From Dermatophilus congolensis (GTDB lineage Bacteria; Actinomycetota; Actinomycetes; Actinomycetales; Dermatophilaceae), in assembly GCA_030538115.1 (NCBI GenBank), contig JAUNUP010000004.1, positions 4,050 through 68,049 on the forward strand: 64,000 nt of DNA, written 5' to 3'. The notes beneath the pieces are model-generated. The model saw only the letters and a program-made list of their open reading frames with translations, ran no database searches and was not told the DNA's origin. Every line of letters starts with the position of its first letter. The stretch's first letter is position 1. Position numbers and translations under genes: made by a program. This document shows, piece by piece, positions 8,257 to 16,751 of this stretch.

Positions 8257-9512
8257 CCGCAGACCTGCACACCCCCAGGCAGTCCCAGCAGCCAGACCAG
8301 CCAACACAGCTCCCGACCGCCCAGCACGATCACGCGGTGAAGGGCGGCTGGCGCATCGTCGCGGGCCGCGAGATCGGCGTGAAGCTCACCGACAAGGCGT
8401 GGGTCATCTCCACGATCGTGACGACGCTGCTGATCATCGGCATCTTCGTGGCCAGCTCGTTCATGGGGGCGCGCGACTCGCGCGACACGGTGGCCGTGAC
8501 CTCTCCGGATGCGGCGCAGCTCGTGGCCGGTACCGCGGCCGGACAGACAGGGCCGTCGATCCCTGGCCTGAACACTCCGCTGGAGGCGAAGACCTACCCG
8601 GATGACGCCTCCGCCCGCGAGGCTGTGACCAGCGGCGAAGCGCAGTACTACCTGTACGCCAAGCCCGACGGGTCGTGGGCGCTGTTCACCGAGTCCGACC
8701 CCGGCATGACGACCGCGGTGCTCGGTGCGGCGGTATCGGCCCACGTGATGGAGCGCAATGCCCAAGCCTCCGGCACATCGCTGGCGCAGCTCGCGACGGG
8801 CTCGCAACTCGCCGTCGAACAAGTCCGCGGCAAGGAGGGCGACGCCATGATGGGCAAGATCGCCGGGTTCGTGTTCGCGATGATCTTCTACATGGCCTCG
8901 CTCGTCTTCGGCATGACGATCGCGCAGAGCGTGGTCGAGGAGAAGCAGTCGCGTCTGGCGGAGATCATCGCCACCTCGGTGCCGATGTCGTCGATGCTGG
9001 CCGGCAAGGTGATCGGCAACTCCGTGCTCGCGTTCGTACAGGTGCTCATCTACGTGGCGATTGCGCTGGTCGGAGTGTCGTTCACCGACATCGGCGGCAT
9101 GATGCCGGCCCTGCCGACGGCCGTGTGGTGGTTCTTGGCCTTCTTCATCGTCGGGTTCATCGCGCTCGCCGCCCTGTGGGCCGTCGCAGGGTCGCTGGCC
9201 AGCCGCCAGGAGGACCTCGGCTACACCTCCGCGCCGATGATGTCGATCGTCGTCGCCGCGTTCATGGTGCCGTTCTTCGTCGAGGGCCAGTGGCTGACGA
9301 TCACGTCGTACGTGCCGATCCTCTCGTCGATCGCGATGCCGATGCGAGTCATCGCGGGCGGCGCTGCCTGGTGGGAGCCGGTCGTGGCCCTGGCGCTGAC
9401 GGCACTGGCGGCGTTGGTACTCATCCGCCTCGGCGCTCGCCTCTACCGCAACAGCCTGCTGCGCACCGGCGGGCGGATCACGTACCGCGAGGCCCTCAAG
9501 AGCGTCGACTGA
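8253..9512 (+). CDS. ABC-2 type permease (NatB-like)
   Basis: 419 residues. One membrane segment near residue 60 is followed by a large extracytoplasmic domain (about residues 75-190), then five hydrophobic segments from about 205 to the end. This is the NatB/ABC-2 topology. EEKQSRLAEIIATSVP after the second membrane helix is the conserved coupling segment of the family. The ATG overlaps the stop of the partner ATPase, so the two are co-translated. Substrate unknown. A hairpin lies 24 bases after the stop. Confidence 0.9.
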   Translation: MTADLHTPRQSQQPDQPTQLPTAQHDHAVKGGWRIVAGREIGVKLTDKAWVISTIVTTLLIIGIFVASSFMGARDSRDTVAVTSPDAAQLVAGTAAGQTGPSIPGLNTPLEAKTYPDDASAREAVTSGEAQYYLYAKPDGSWALFTESDPGMTTAVLGAAVSAHVMERNAQASGTSLAQLATGSQLAVEQVRGKEGDAMMGKIAGFVFAMIFYMASLVFGMTIAQSVVEEKQSRLAEIIATSVPMSSMLAGKVIGNSVLAFVQVLIYVAIALVGVSFTDIGGMMPALPTAVWWFLAFFIVGFIALAALWAVAGSLASRQEDLGYTSAPMMSIVVAAFMVPFFVEGQWLTITSYVPILSSIAMPMRVIAGGAAWWEPVVALALTALAALVLIRLGARLYRNSLLRTGGRITYREALKSVD

Positions 9513-9535
9513 CACCGCACTCGCGCCCACGAACA

Positions 9536-9572
9536 CCGGCGGCGGCACCCATCAGGGGGGTGCCGCCGCCGG
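9536..9572 (+). terminator. Hairpin terminator after the ABC-2 operon
   Basis: Perfect 15-base arms (CCGGCGGCGGCACCC at 9536-9550 and its complement at 9558-9572) with a 7-base loop. There is only a weak T-rich tail, so termination would rely on stem strength. Confidence 0.75.
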
Positions 9573-9836
9573 CTTCGTGTTGCCTGTCAGCGCCGACACG
9601 CTGCGGCGATGCGCGTTTGCGCAGGATGTCGAGTCGTGCGCGGGTTCATCAGGATGTCGATCGAAGGTCACGTCGTCGACATCAGATCACCGCCCGGGAA
9701 TTCTTCCAGGCCTTCACACTGTTGAGACCTGGACGACAAGAAAAGCATGACGAGGCGCTCCGGCGACTGCTCGGGCTCACATGGGGTGAGCGGGCGAGTT
9801 GCCGACAAAGAGGACGGGCGCCACGAGGAGGATGTA
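9573..9836. other. Intergenic region before the HAD phosphatase
   Basis: No supported gene. CAGGATGTCGA occurs twice (near 9631 and 9650). An upstream in-frame ATG at 9747 would extend the phosphatase by 30 unconserved residues. The only clear signal is the GAGGAGGA ribosome site before GTG 9837. Confidence 0.5.
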
Positions 9837-10739
9837 GTGACGATTGAAATGACCCGGCCTGTCGGAGAACTCAGTGCAGGCACCTTGCCGCACGTGACGC
9901 GCTCCGTGCCGAATACCCTGCCCGCCAAGCTCGGCACCCCCACCGGACGCCACCTGGTGGCGCTCGACATCGACGGAACCACGGTTCAGCACGACGGCAC
10001 CCTGCGTGACCCGGTGCTGCACGCCGTGAACGAGACCGTCGAGAACGGCCACGATGTGGTGATCGCCACCGGCCGCTCCATGATCGCAGCCAAGCCCGTG
10101 ATCGACGCGCTCGGTCTGCGCCGCGGCTTCGCCGTGTTCAGCAACGGAGCCGTGACCGTGCGCCTCGACCCCGATCTGCCGGGCGGCATGGAGGTCATCG
10201 ACCAGCAGACCTTCCACCCGCGCGAAGTGCTCAACACCCTGCGCGCGTACTTTCCCGGCGGTGCCCTCGCCGTGGAGAGGGTGGGCGTCGGCTTCGACGT
10301 GAACCGCCGCTTCCCTGAGGGTGAGCTCGACGGCGACGTGCGCGTCGTGCCATGGCGTCGCCTCACCCGCTGGCCCACGACCCGGGTGACGTTCTGCGAC
10401 CCCGACACCGACGTGGAGGTCTTCGCGGAGCACGTCGGGGCCATGGGCCTGCACGGCGTGAACTACGCGGTCGGGTTCACCGCCTGGCTCGACATCACGG
10501 CGCTGGGAGTCTCGAAGGCATCTGCACTGGAGAGCGTGCGCGCCCTCGTGGACGCGCCGATCGAGCGCACCGTCGCCGTGGGGGACCAGCGCAACGACAT
10601 CGAGATGCTCGCTTGGGCCGGCTGCGGCGTGGCCATGGGCAACGCGCCCGTCGAGGTCGCCTCCGTGGCCGACTTCGTCACGGGGCACGTCGATGACGAT
10701 GGGCTGGCCGACGTACTGCGCGCCCTGCCGGGTGTCTGA
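9837..10739 (+). CDS. HAD-superfamily (Cof-type) hydrolase
   Basis: 300 residues from GTG 9837, chosen for the GAGGAGGA ribosome site. The catalytic core starts about 40 residues in. Motif I is ALDIDGTT with the nucleophile and acid-base aspartates, motif II is ATGRS, and the C-terminal motif is GDQRNDIEMLAWAG followed by GVAMGNA, with the metal-binding aspartates. The cap lies between motifs II and III, as in Cof-type sugar-phosphate or flavin phosphatases. Substrates in this family cannot be told from sequence. It appears monocistronic. Confidence 0.85.
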   Translation: MTIEMTRPVGELSAGTLPHVTRSVPNTLPAKLGTPTGRHLVALDIDGTTVQHDGTLRDPVLHAVNETVENGHDVVIATGRSMIAAKPVIDALGLRRGFAVFSNGAVTVRLDPDLPGGMEVIDQQTFHPREVLNTLRAYFPGGALAVERVGVGFDVNRRFPEGELDGDVRVVPWRRLTRWPTTRVTFCDPDTDVEVFAEHVGAMGLHGVNYAVGFTAWLDITALGVSKASALESVRALVDAPIERTVAVGDQRNDIEMLAWAGCGVAMGNAPVEVASVADFVTGHVDDDGLADVLRALPGV

Positions 10740-11067
10740 GGCTGCCCGTCTGCGCTGAGGGCTTCGCCTCGGGCAGGTCCAGGGCAGCGCCGCCAATCTG
10801 GGGAAAACTCGGTAGTAACCGCTTCTGAGCTGGGGTGTTGTATCCATACACCCGTCAGATCGGACGACTGACCAATTGACCCGTCAAGCAATCTATCTCG
10901 TTGTGGTGAACGCAAACACGCGTGTGCCCGACGCGTCTTGGACGCGACTCGAATGGGCGTCCAATTCTGGAACACCCCAAGAGAACACGCGTCCAGTTTC
11001 GTTCGGGCTTTGAGGTGACGGTCGATGGATCGGGTGTAATCAACCACTCTTGGAAAGGGTGCCCACC
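10740..11067. other. Intergenic region, AT-richer, with a small hairpin
   Basis: 328 bases without a supported gene. GGGTGT (10833-10838) pairs with ACACCC (10848-10853), and TGTAT-CC-ATACA nests inside. TGTAAT at 11035-11040 could be the -10 box of the small downstream gene. Composition is clearly less GC-rich than the flanking genes. Confidence 0.45.
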
Positions 11068-11331
11068 ATGACCGCAACTCCTGCGGGTCAGCCCCGGGAC
11101 GACTCGGTCTCGGCGGCACTGATCCACATCGTCACCAACCACCAGGCTCTCGCCGCCTACCTCACCGCGTGGGCCGACGACCTGCACGAAGAGCACGAGT
11201 CACGCGAGCCGCGCGACGAGACCGATTTCATCCTCGGCTACCAGCGCGCCCTGCGCGACATGGCCGGTCACCTGCACGCCGGCGACGGCCTGCCCGGCGG
11301 CCCGGTGCTGCAGGGGGCCGGCGCCGCCTGA
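11068..11331 (+). CDS. Small conserved-looking protein, unknown function
   Basis: 87 residues from ATG 11068, preceded by GGAAAGG at proper spacing; an earlier in-frame start at 11050 is less likely. The protein is soluble and acidic in the middle (DDLHEEHESREPRDETDF), with a predicted helix LGYQRALRDMAGHLHAG. No signal peptide, membrane helix or known catalytic motif is visible. Third-position GC is high throughout, supporting coding. It is not recognised as a named family. Confidence 0.65.
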   Translation: MTATPAGQPRDDSVSAALIHIVTNHQALAAYLTAWADDLHEEHESREPRDETDFILGYQRALRDMAGHLHAGDGLPGGPVLQGAGAA

Positions 11332-11339
11332 ACTGGTCT

Positions 11340-11371
11340 GGCCGGATCGACTCGAATCGTGAGGTCCGGCC
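11340..11371 (+). terminator. Possible hairpin between the small gene and the methyltransferase
   Basis: GGCCGGA (11340-11346) pairs with TCCGGCC (11365-11371) around an 18-base loop, 8 bases after the upstream stop. There is no T-tract, so the role is uncertain. Confidence 0.35.
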
Positions 11372-11389
11372 GTGTGATGCTGGGGTTCT

Positions 11390-12196
11390 ATGCCCGAGAT
11401 CACCATCACCAGTCCGTCGAACCCACGGCTCCGACAGGCATCGGCCCTGCGCCGACGCCGTGAGCGTGATCGCGAAGGCCTGACCCTCGTCGACGGGTTC
11501 GAAGAGCTCTCACTCGCGCTCGACTCCGGAGTGCGCCCGCGCACCCTGTTCTGGTGCCCCGAACTCATGGCGGAGGCCGCACAGGACATCGTCGCGCGTT
11601 GCGACGCCGTGGGGGCGCAGACGATACGGCTGAGCCGGGCCGCGTTCGAGAAGGTCGCCTACCGCGAAGGCCCTGACGGGGTGCTCGCGGTGGTGCCCGG
11701 AGTGGAGCGGACGACCTCCGAACTCGCTGTCGGCCCCGACATGCTCGCGCTCGTGTGCCAGGCCGTCGAGAAGCCCGGCAATCTGGGCGCGATGCTTCGC
11801 ACGGCCGACGCCGCGGGCGTGGGGGCCGTCGTCGCCGCCGACCCCGTCACCGACTGGGGAAATCCCAACCTCATCCGCGCGAGCAAGGGCACGGTGTTCT
11901 CCGTGCCGGTGGCCGCCGACTCGACCTCCGTGACGCTGGAGTGGCTGCGCGACAACGGAATCGCGCTTGTCGCGACTACCCCCGACACCGATGTGCTGCA
12001 CACCGACGTTGACTACACCGGGCCCGTCGCGATCGCGGTGGGTACCGAGAAGACCGGCCTCGACGAGGCGATGCTCGCCGCCGCGACTTACCGGGTGCGT
12101 ATCCCGATGGCGGGACGTGCCGACTCCCTCAACGTGGCGACCTCCGCCGCGATCGTGCTCTACGAGGCGGTTCGCCAGCGCCTCGCCCGTCGCTAG
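11390..12196 (+). CDS. TrmH/SpoU-family RNA 2'-O-ribose methyltransferase
   Basis: 268 residues. The N-terminal 100 residues resemble the substrate-binding domain of rRNA methylases of the RlmB/TsnR type. The C-terminal SPOUT domain carries the three family motifs: EKPGNLGAMLRTADAAG, a GTEKTGL loop, and IPMAGRADSLNVATSAAI, which knot to bind S-adenosylmethionine. Family members methylate ribose in rRNA or tRNA; the target nucleotide is not predictable. No partner gene is nearby. A paired-palindrome element starts 22 bases past the stop. Confidence 0.9.
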   Translation: MPEITITSPSNPRLRQASALRRRRERDREGLTLVDGFEELSLALDSGVRPRTLFWCPELMAEAAQDIVARCDAVGAQTIRLSRAAFEKVAYREGPDGVLAVVPGVERTTSELAVGPDMLALVCQAVEKPGNLGAMLRTADAAGVGAVVAADPVTDWGNPNLIRASKGTVFSVPVAADSTSVTLEWLRDNGIALVATTPDTDVLHTDVDYTGPVAIAVGTEKTGLDEAMLAAATYRVRIPMAGRADSLNVATSAAIVLYEAVRQRLARR

Positions 12197-12217
12197 AGCC
12201 CTCGCCTGGTCCGTGGG

Positions 12218-12274
12218 GTTCCGCGGCACATGTCGACCCGTCAGGCGTCTGTCGATCCGGCAGTGCCGCGGAAC
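12218..12274. repeat. Paired-palindrome element, copy 1
   Basis: GTTCCGCGGCAC at 12218-12229 and its exact complement GTGCCGCGGAAC at 12263-12274, separated by 33 bases. The spacer begins ATGTCGACCC, matching the spacer start of copy 2 (AAGTCGACCC). Related copies lie at 42889-42944 and 43239-43294. Confidence 0.75.
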
Positions 12275-12280
12275 ACTGAG

Positions 12281-12480
12281 GGTGGCGGGTTCGCGCGTGG
12301 GGTTGCGGGTGCTGGGGGTTGCGGGTTCGCGCTTGGGGCGCGGCGCGCCGGGGGTGCGTGTTCGCGCTTGGGTGGGGAACACGGGGGGGGGCGGGGTCGC
12401 GCTTGGGGTGCGGGGCGCTGGGGGTGTGGGTTTGCGCTAGTGTCGCGGGGTGCTGGGGGTTGCGTGTTCGCGCTCTCGGG
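12281..12480. repeat. Six-copy tandem 35-36 bp imperfect minisatellite
   Basis: A core TTCGCGC-type heptamer starts at 12290, 12326, 12361, 12396 (GTCGCGC), 12431 (TTTGCGC) and 12467, so the period is 35-36 bases. Between the cores is a G-rich segment ending in GCTGGGGGT or similar. The plus strand is strongly G-skewed. The last unit and a half code for the C-terminus of the copper ATPase on the minus strand. A cttg to ctag change in unit five creates that gene's stop codon. Confidence 0.8.
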
Positions 12481-14815
12481 CGTAGCTGCGTAGGCGCAGG
12501 GAGTTGAGCACCACGATCACGCTGCTCGCCGCCATCGCGCCGCCCGCGAACATCGGGTCGAGGCGACCGAACGCGGCCAGCGGGATACCGATGACGTTGT
12601 AGGCGAACGCCCAGAACAGGTTCTGCTTGATGATCGCCAGCGTGCGACGGGAGAGCCCGATGGCGTCGGCCACCGCGCCCACCTGGGTGCGCATGAGCAC
12701 GATGTCGGCCGAACGCATCGCCACGTCGGTGCCGCTGCCCATCGCGAGCCCGAGATCGGCGGCGGCCAGCGCAGCGGCGTCGTTGACTCCGTCTCCGACC
12801 ATCGCGACGACCTTGCCCTGATCGCGCAGCTCCTGCACGACAGCGTGCTTGTCTTCGGGGCGCACTTCGGCGATGACGTTCTGGGGCGCGATGCCCACCT
12901 GGGCCGCGACCGACTTGGCCGTGGCCGCGTTGTCGCCGGTGAGCAGGTATGTCGTCAAGCCCAGATCGTGCAGGCGGGCCAGGCCGTCGGCAGTGTCGTG
13001 CCGCACCTCGTCGGTGACCGTGATGGTCGCCCGCGCCTTGCCTTCCCAGCCAAGGTAGACGGTGGTGCCGACCGTGTCGGAACCTCGCGCGTGCAGTTCG
13101 GCCGGCACATGCTCGAACAGGTCGGCCCGGCCGATGGTCACTTCGGTGTCCTTGAGCCTGGCCTTCGCCCCAGCCCCGGGCAGGGACTCGAAATCGGATG
13201 AGGGCACCGGCTTCTGGCCACGCTCGCGGGCCGCCTCCACGATGGCGACGGCCACGGGGTGCTCACTGTTCGCCTCCACGGAGGCAGCGGTCTGCAGGGC
13301 GGCTGTCTTGGTGAGCTTGCCGGCAGTGCTCACGTCGGTGACCCGCATCGTGCCGGTGGTGACGGTGCCGGTCTTGTCGAGCAGCACGGTGTCGACACGG
13401 CGGGTGCTCTCGAGGATCTCGGGGCCCTTGATGAGCGCGCCGAGTTCGGCTCCGCGCCCGGTGCCGACGAGAAGCGCCGTGGGAGTAGCGAGGCCGAGCG
13501 CGCAGGGGCAGGCGATGACCAGCACGGCGACCGCTGCGGAGAGCGCGTGCACGAACGGATGCCCGGCGAGCAGCCAGCCCACCAGCGCGACGACGGCGAT
13601 ACCCATGACGACCGGCACGAACACCGCCGAGACCCGGTCGGCGAGCCGCTGCACCGGAGCCTTGCCGGTCTGCGCGGCCTCGACCAGACGCGTGATGCCC
13701 GCGAGGGTCGTTTCGGAGCCGACGCGCGTCGCCTCCACGACGAGTGCGCCGGAGGCGTTGATCGTGCCGCCGGTCACCTCGTCGCCAGGGTTCACGTCGA
13801 CGGGCATCGACTCTCCCGTGACGAGGCTCGCGTCGATGGCGCTGCGGCCCTCGACCACGCGACCGTCGGTCGCGACCTTCTCTCCGGGCCGTACAAGGAA
13901 GAGCGAGCCGGGGTGCAACGCATCGGTGCCGGTGCGACGCTCCACGCGCTCGCCGTCGGGGCCCTTCTCCAGAAGGGTGACCTCCTTGACGCCGAGTTCG
14001 AGCAGGCTGGTCAGCGCCGACTTGCCGCGTGTCTTCGCGCGTGCCTCGGCGGTGCGGCCGATGAGCAAGAACGTCGCGACCACGGCGGTGGTCTCGAAGT
14101 AGAGGTGCCCGGTCTCGCCTCCGAGGGTGGCGAACAGCGACCACCAGTACGCGGCGCTGATGCCGATGGAGACGAGCGTGTCCATCGTCGTCGCGAGGTG
14201 CCGGGCGTTGATGAGGGCCGCGCGGTGGAACGGGTAGGCCGCCCAGAAGTACACGGGAGTCGTGAGCAGCAGCTCGATCCACGGCCGCACGTCGCCCAGC
14301 GCGTGCATGACCGGCGGCACCATCGCGATCACGACCACCGGCACAGACAGGATGGTCGCGACGATCGCGCGGGTGAACATCGAGGGGGCAACGACGTAGC
14401 GCTGGAACCACGACTGCTGCTCGTCGCTGTCGGTGCCGCTCTCGTCAGTGCCCGACCAGCCGCCCGCCGATCCGGTCAGCGGGCCGGCGGCCGGCTCACG
14501 GCCGGTGACGGATTCGGTGGAGGCGCTGCTCGCGGCATCGTGCGAAGCCGTCGCGGTCTGGTCCGGGCTCGAACTCGTGAGCAGTTCTGCCGTGTAACCC
14601 GTCTTGGTGACGGTCGCGATGATGTCGTCGACCGTCATGCTCGACGGGAACGTGACGTGTGCCTTCTCGGTGGCGAGGTTGACGCTCGCCTCCACGCCCT
14701 CGAGCTTGTTGAGCTTGCGCTCCACTCGTGAACTACACGACGCACACGTCATCCCACCGATCGCGAGATCCGCTTGGTGCGTGGCGCTGTCGATGGACAC
14801 TGATCTGCTCCTCAT
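12437..14815 (-). CDS. copA: Copper-translocating P1B-type ATPase
   Basis: 792 residues. An N-terminal heavy-metal domain with GMTCASC (near residue 22) is followed by a Ser/Thr/Asp-rich linker, then the membrane and ATPase core. Seen in order are the actuator motif TGES, the metal-site CPCALGLATP (near residue 435), phosphorylation motif DKTGT (near residue 478), the P1B-specific SEHPVAVAI, and GDGVND (near residue 675). The CPC motif indicates Cu+ export. The final 14 or so residues (AREREHATPSTPRH) are encoded by the tandem repeat array and are unlikely to be conserved. It lies downstream of the copper chaperone gene on the same strand. Confidence 0.95.
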   Translation of the reverse strand: MRSRSVSIDSATHQADLAIGGMTCASCSSRVERKLNKLEGVEASVNLATEKAHVTFPSSMTVDDIIATVTKTGYTAELLTSSSPDQTATASHDAASSASTESVTGREPAAGPLTGSAGGWSGTDESGTDSDEQQSWFQRYVVAPSMFTRAIVATILSVPVVVIAMVPPVMHALGDVRPWIELLLTTPVYFWAAYPFHRAALINARHLATTMDTLVSIGISAAYWWSLFATLGGETGHLYFETTAVVATFLLIGRTAEARAKTRGKSALTSLLELGVKEVTLLEKGPDGERVERRTGTDALHPGSLFLVRPGEKVATDGRVVEGRSAIDASLVTGESMPVDVNPGDEVTGGTINASGALVVEATRVGSETTLAGITRLVEAAQTGKAPVQRLADRVSAVFVPVVMGIAVVALVGWLLAGHPFVHALSAAVAVLVIACPCALGLATPTALLVGTGRGAELGALIKGPEILESTRRVDTVLLDKTGTVTTGTMRVTDVSTAGKLTKTAALQTAASVEANSEHPVAVAIVEAARERGQKPVPSSDFESLPGAGAKARLKDTEVTIGRADLFEHVPAELHARGSDTVGTTVYLGWEGKARATITVTDEVRHDTADGLARLHDLGLTTYLLTGDNAATAKSVAAQVGIAPQNVIAEVRPEDKHAVVQELRDQGKVVAMVGDGVNDAAALAAADLGLAMGSGTDVAMRSADIVLMRTQVGAVADAIGLSRRTLAIIKQNLFWAFAYNVIGIPLAAFGRLDPMFAGGAMAASSVIVVLNSLRLRSYAREREHATPSTPRH

Positions 14816-14877
14816 CCGGCTCGCGCCGGTGCGACGGGTGTTGGTGGGCGGTTACCGCCTGATGTCGGATGTGGTGG

Positions 14878-15096
14878 TCAGAACGTGACCGCGTAGTCGC
14901 CGGCCTCGGCGACAGCCTCGCGCACCTTGGCCTCGTCGAGGTCTGCGTCGCTGGTGATTTTCACCGGGGAGTCGCCTCCGGCCACGAGGTCGATGTCGAC
15001 CGCGGTGATGCCGTCGACCTCAAGCAATTCGCTCGTCACCGCGGAGGTGCAGTGCCCGCAGGTCATGCCGCTGACGGTGATGTTCGTGGTGGCCAT
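14878..15096 (-). CDS. copZ: Copper chaperone, heavy-metal-associated domain
   Basis: 72 residues from ATG 15096, preceded by AAGGGA; the longer frame to 15201 runs through the operator and is rejected. A single ferredoxin-like HMA domain carries MTCGHCTSAV near the N-terminus, the CxxC copper site. It would deliver Cu+ to the ATPase encoded 62 bases downstream. A CsoR-like operator lies 37 bases upstream. No csoR gene is in the window. Confidence 0.9.
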   Translation of the reverse strand: MATTNITVSGMTCGHCTSAVTSELLEVDGITAVDIDLVAGGDSPVKITSDADLDEAKVREAVAEAGDYAVTF

Positions 15097-15133
15097 CGTG
15101 TATCCCTTCGTCTCTTCCGGGAGCCCGTTCAGG

Positions 15134-15148
15134 TACCCCCCGGGGGTA
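15134..15148. promoter_or_regulatory. CsoR-like copper operator upstream of copZ-copA
   Basis: TACCCCCCGGGGGTA is a perfect 15-base inverted repeat around a central C. Known CsoR operators are G/C-tract palindromes of the form TACCCC-N-GGGGTA placed over the promoters of copper-efflux genes. Position and sequence fit copper-responsive derepression. Confidence 0.75.
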
Positions 15149-15205
15149 AGCATGTCATGGTGAACGGGAAAGCGCCCTGCGGCATTCCCGTTGCCGCACA
15201 AAGAT

Positions 15206-15237
15206 CAGGTGGGTGCGACCAGCGTCGCACCCACCTG
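15206..15237 (-). terminator. Terminator after purB
   Basis: Perfect 14-base arms CAGGTGGGTGCGAC (15206-15219) and complement (15224-15237) around a 4-base loop, 28 bases beyond the purB stop. On the minus strand it is followed by ATCTTTGT. A second inverted repeat (AACGGGAA at 15163-15170 with TTCCCGTT at 15185-15192) lies further on. Confidence 0.85.
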
Positions 15238-15265
15238 GGCGTCGTGCATCCGCGCCACGCGCGGC

Positions 15266-16687
15266 TCAGGCGAGGTAGTCGGCCACCAGCTTCTGGGCCA
15301 GGCCCACGTAGGTCGCCGGGGTGAGGGCGAGGAGACGGGCCTCGACCTCGGCGGGCAGGCTCAAGCCCTTGACGAACTCCGCGATCTCCGGGCCGCGCAC
15401 GCGCTGGCCGCGGGTGAGGTCTTTGAGTCGCTCGTACGGGTTCTCCATGCCTTCGGCTCCGCCAGCGGCGAGGGCGCGCATCGCCGATTGGATCGGCTCG
15501 CCGAGCACCTCCCAGTTGGCGTCGAGGTCGGCTGCCATCGCCTCCGGCACCGCGTCGAGGCCGGCGAGGCCGCGGCGCACGTTGTCCATCGCCAGCAGGC
15601 TGTGGCCCAGGGCCGGGCCGATGTTGCGCTGCATCGAGGAGTCGGTGAGGTCGCGCTGCATCCGCGACTCCACGAGCGTCGAACCCAGCACGTCGAGCAG
15701 CGCGTTCGACACCTCGAGGTTGGCCTCGGCGTTCTCGAAGCGGATCGGATTGACCTTGTGCGGCATCGTGCTCGACCCGACCGTGCCCTGGCCACGCACC
15801 TGCGCGAAATAGCCCTTCGAGATGTACGTCCAGATGTCGACGCACATGCCGTGCAGGATGCGGTTGAACCGGGCCACGTCGTCGTACAGCTCGGCCTGCC
15901 AGTCGTGCGACTCGATCTGCGTCGTCAGCGGGTTCCACGTGAGCCCCAGCACGCCCTCCACGAAGGTGCGGCTGATCTTGGGCCAGTCGGCCTCGGGCAC
16001 CGCCACCACGTGGGCGCCGAACGTGCCGGTCGCGCCGTTGAGCTTCCCCAGGTACTCGGTGCGGCCGATGCGCGCGAGCTGGCGGCGCAGGCGGTGCGCG
16101 AAGACCGCGAGCTCTTTGCCCAGCGTGGTCGGCGTCGCGGGCTGGCCGTGGGTGTGCGCCAGCAGCGGCACGTCGGCGAGGTCGCGAGCCATCGACGCGA
16201 CGAAATCGACGACCTCCTCGGCGCGCGGCAGCCAGACCTGCATGATCGCGCCCTTGACCATGAGCGCGTAGCTGAGGTTGTTGACGTCTTCGCTCGTGCA
16301 GCAGAAGTGGATGAGCTCGCCCAGCTTGGCGGCCTCCGCCTCTCCGCCGGCGACGATGCCGGGCAGGCGGCGCTTGAGGTAGTACTCGACGGCCTTCACG
16401 TCGTGCACGGTCTCGCGCTCGATCTCGGCCATCTCAGCGATGTCGTCGCCACCGAAGTCGTCGACCACGGCGCGCAGCGCATCGCGTTCGTCGCTGTTCA
16501 GCTCACGCGTACCCGGCACGACGTTGCCGACCAGCAGGTGAATGAACCACTCGACCTCGACCCGCACGCGCGTTCGGTTGAGAGCGGCCTCGGAGAGGTG
16601 ATCGACGAGCGGGGCGACGGCGGCACGATACCGACCGTCGAGGGGGCCCAGCGCGATGGGAGGAACGACCGAGGCAAGCGATGGCAT
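15266..16687 (-). CDS. purB: Adenylosuccinate lyase
   Basis: Cleaves SAICAR and adenylosuccinate to release fumarate in purine synthesis. 473 residues from ATG 16687, giving the N-terminus MPSLASVVPPIALGPLDGRY; an ATG three codons earlier is possible. The fumarase/aspartase-superfamily signature SSTMPHKVNPIRFENAE is present near residue 305. HTHGQPATPTTLGKEL carries the catalytic histidine near residue 180, and TSEDVNNLSYAL binds substrate. It is monocistronic with its own terminator. The length matches the longer E. coli-like subfamily. Confidence 0.95.
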   Translation of the reverse strand: MPSLASVVPPIALGPLDGRYRAAVAPLVDHLSEAALNRTRVRVEVEWFIHLLVGNVVPGTRELNSDERDALRAVVDDFGGDDIAEMAEIERETVHDVKAVEYYLKRRLPGIVAGGEAEAAKLGELIHFCCTSEDVNNLSYALMVKGAIMQVWLPRAEEVVDFVASMARDLADVPLLAHTHGQPATPTTLGKELAVFAHRLRRQLARIGRTEYLGKLNGATGTFGAHVVAVPEADWPKISRTFVEGVLGLTWNPLTTQIESHDWQAELYDDVARFNRILHGMCVDIWTYISKGYFAQVRGQGTVGSSTMPHKVNPIRFENAEANLEVSNALLDVLGSTLVESRMQRDLTDSSMQRNIGPALGHSLLAMDNVRRGLAGLDAVPEAMAADLDANWEVLGEPIQSAMRALAAGGAEGMENPYERLKDLTRGQRVRGPEIAEFVKGLSLPAEVEARLLALTPATYVGLAQKLVADYLA

Positions 16688-16751
16688 ACGGCACATCCTG
16701 CCACGGCTGAACGAGCGTTCTGCAGGGAGACGACCGCTGGTGTGGGGCCGG

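Noticed and set aside
12281-12480. Possible CRISPR array
   Set aside because: Units are directly adjacent and similar along their whole length, with no unique spacers and no cas genes nearby.
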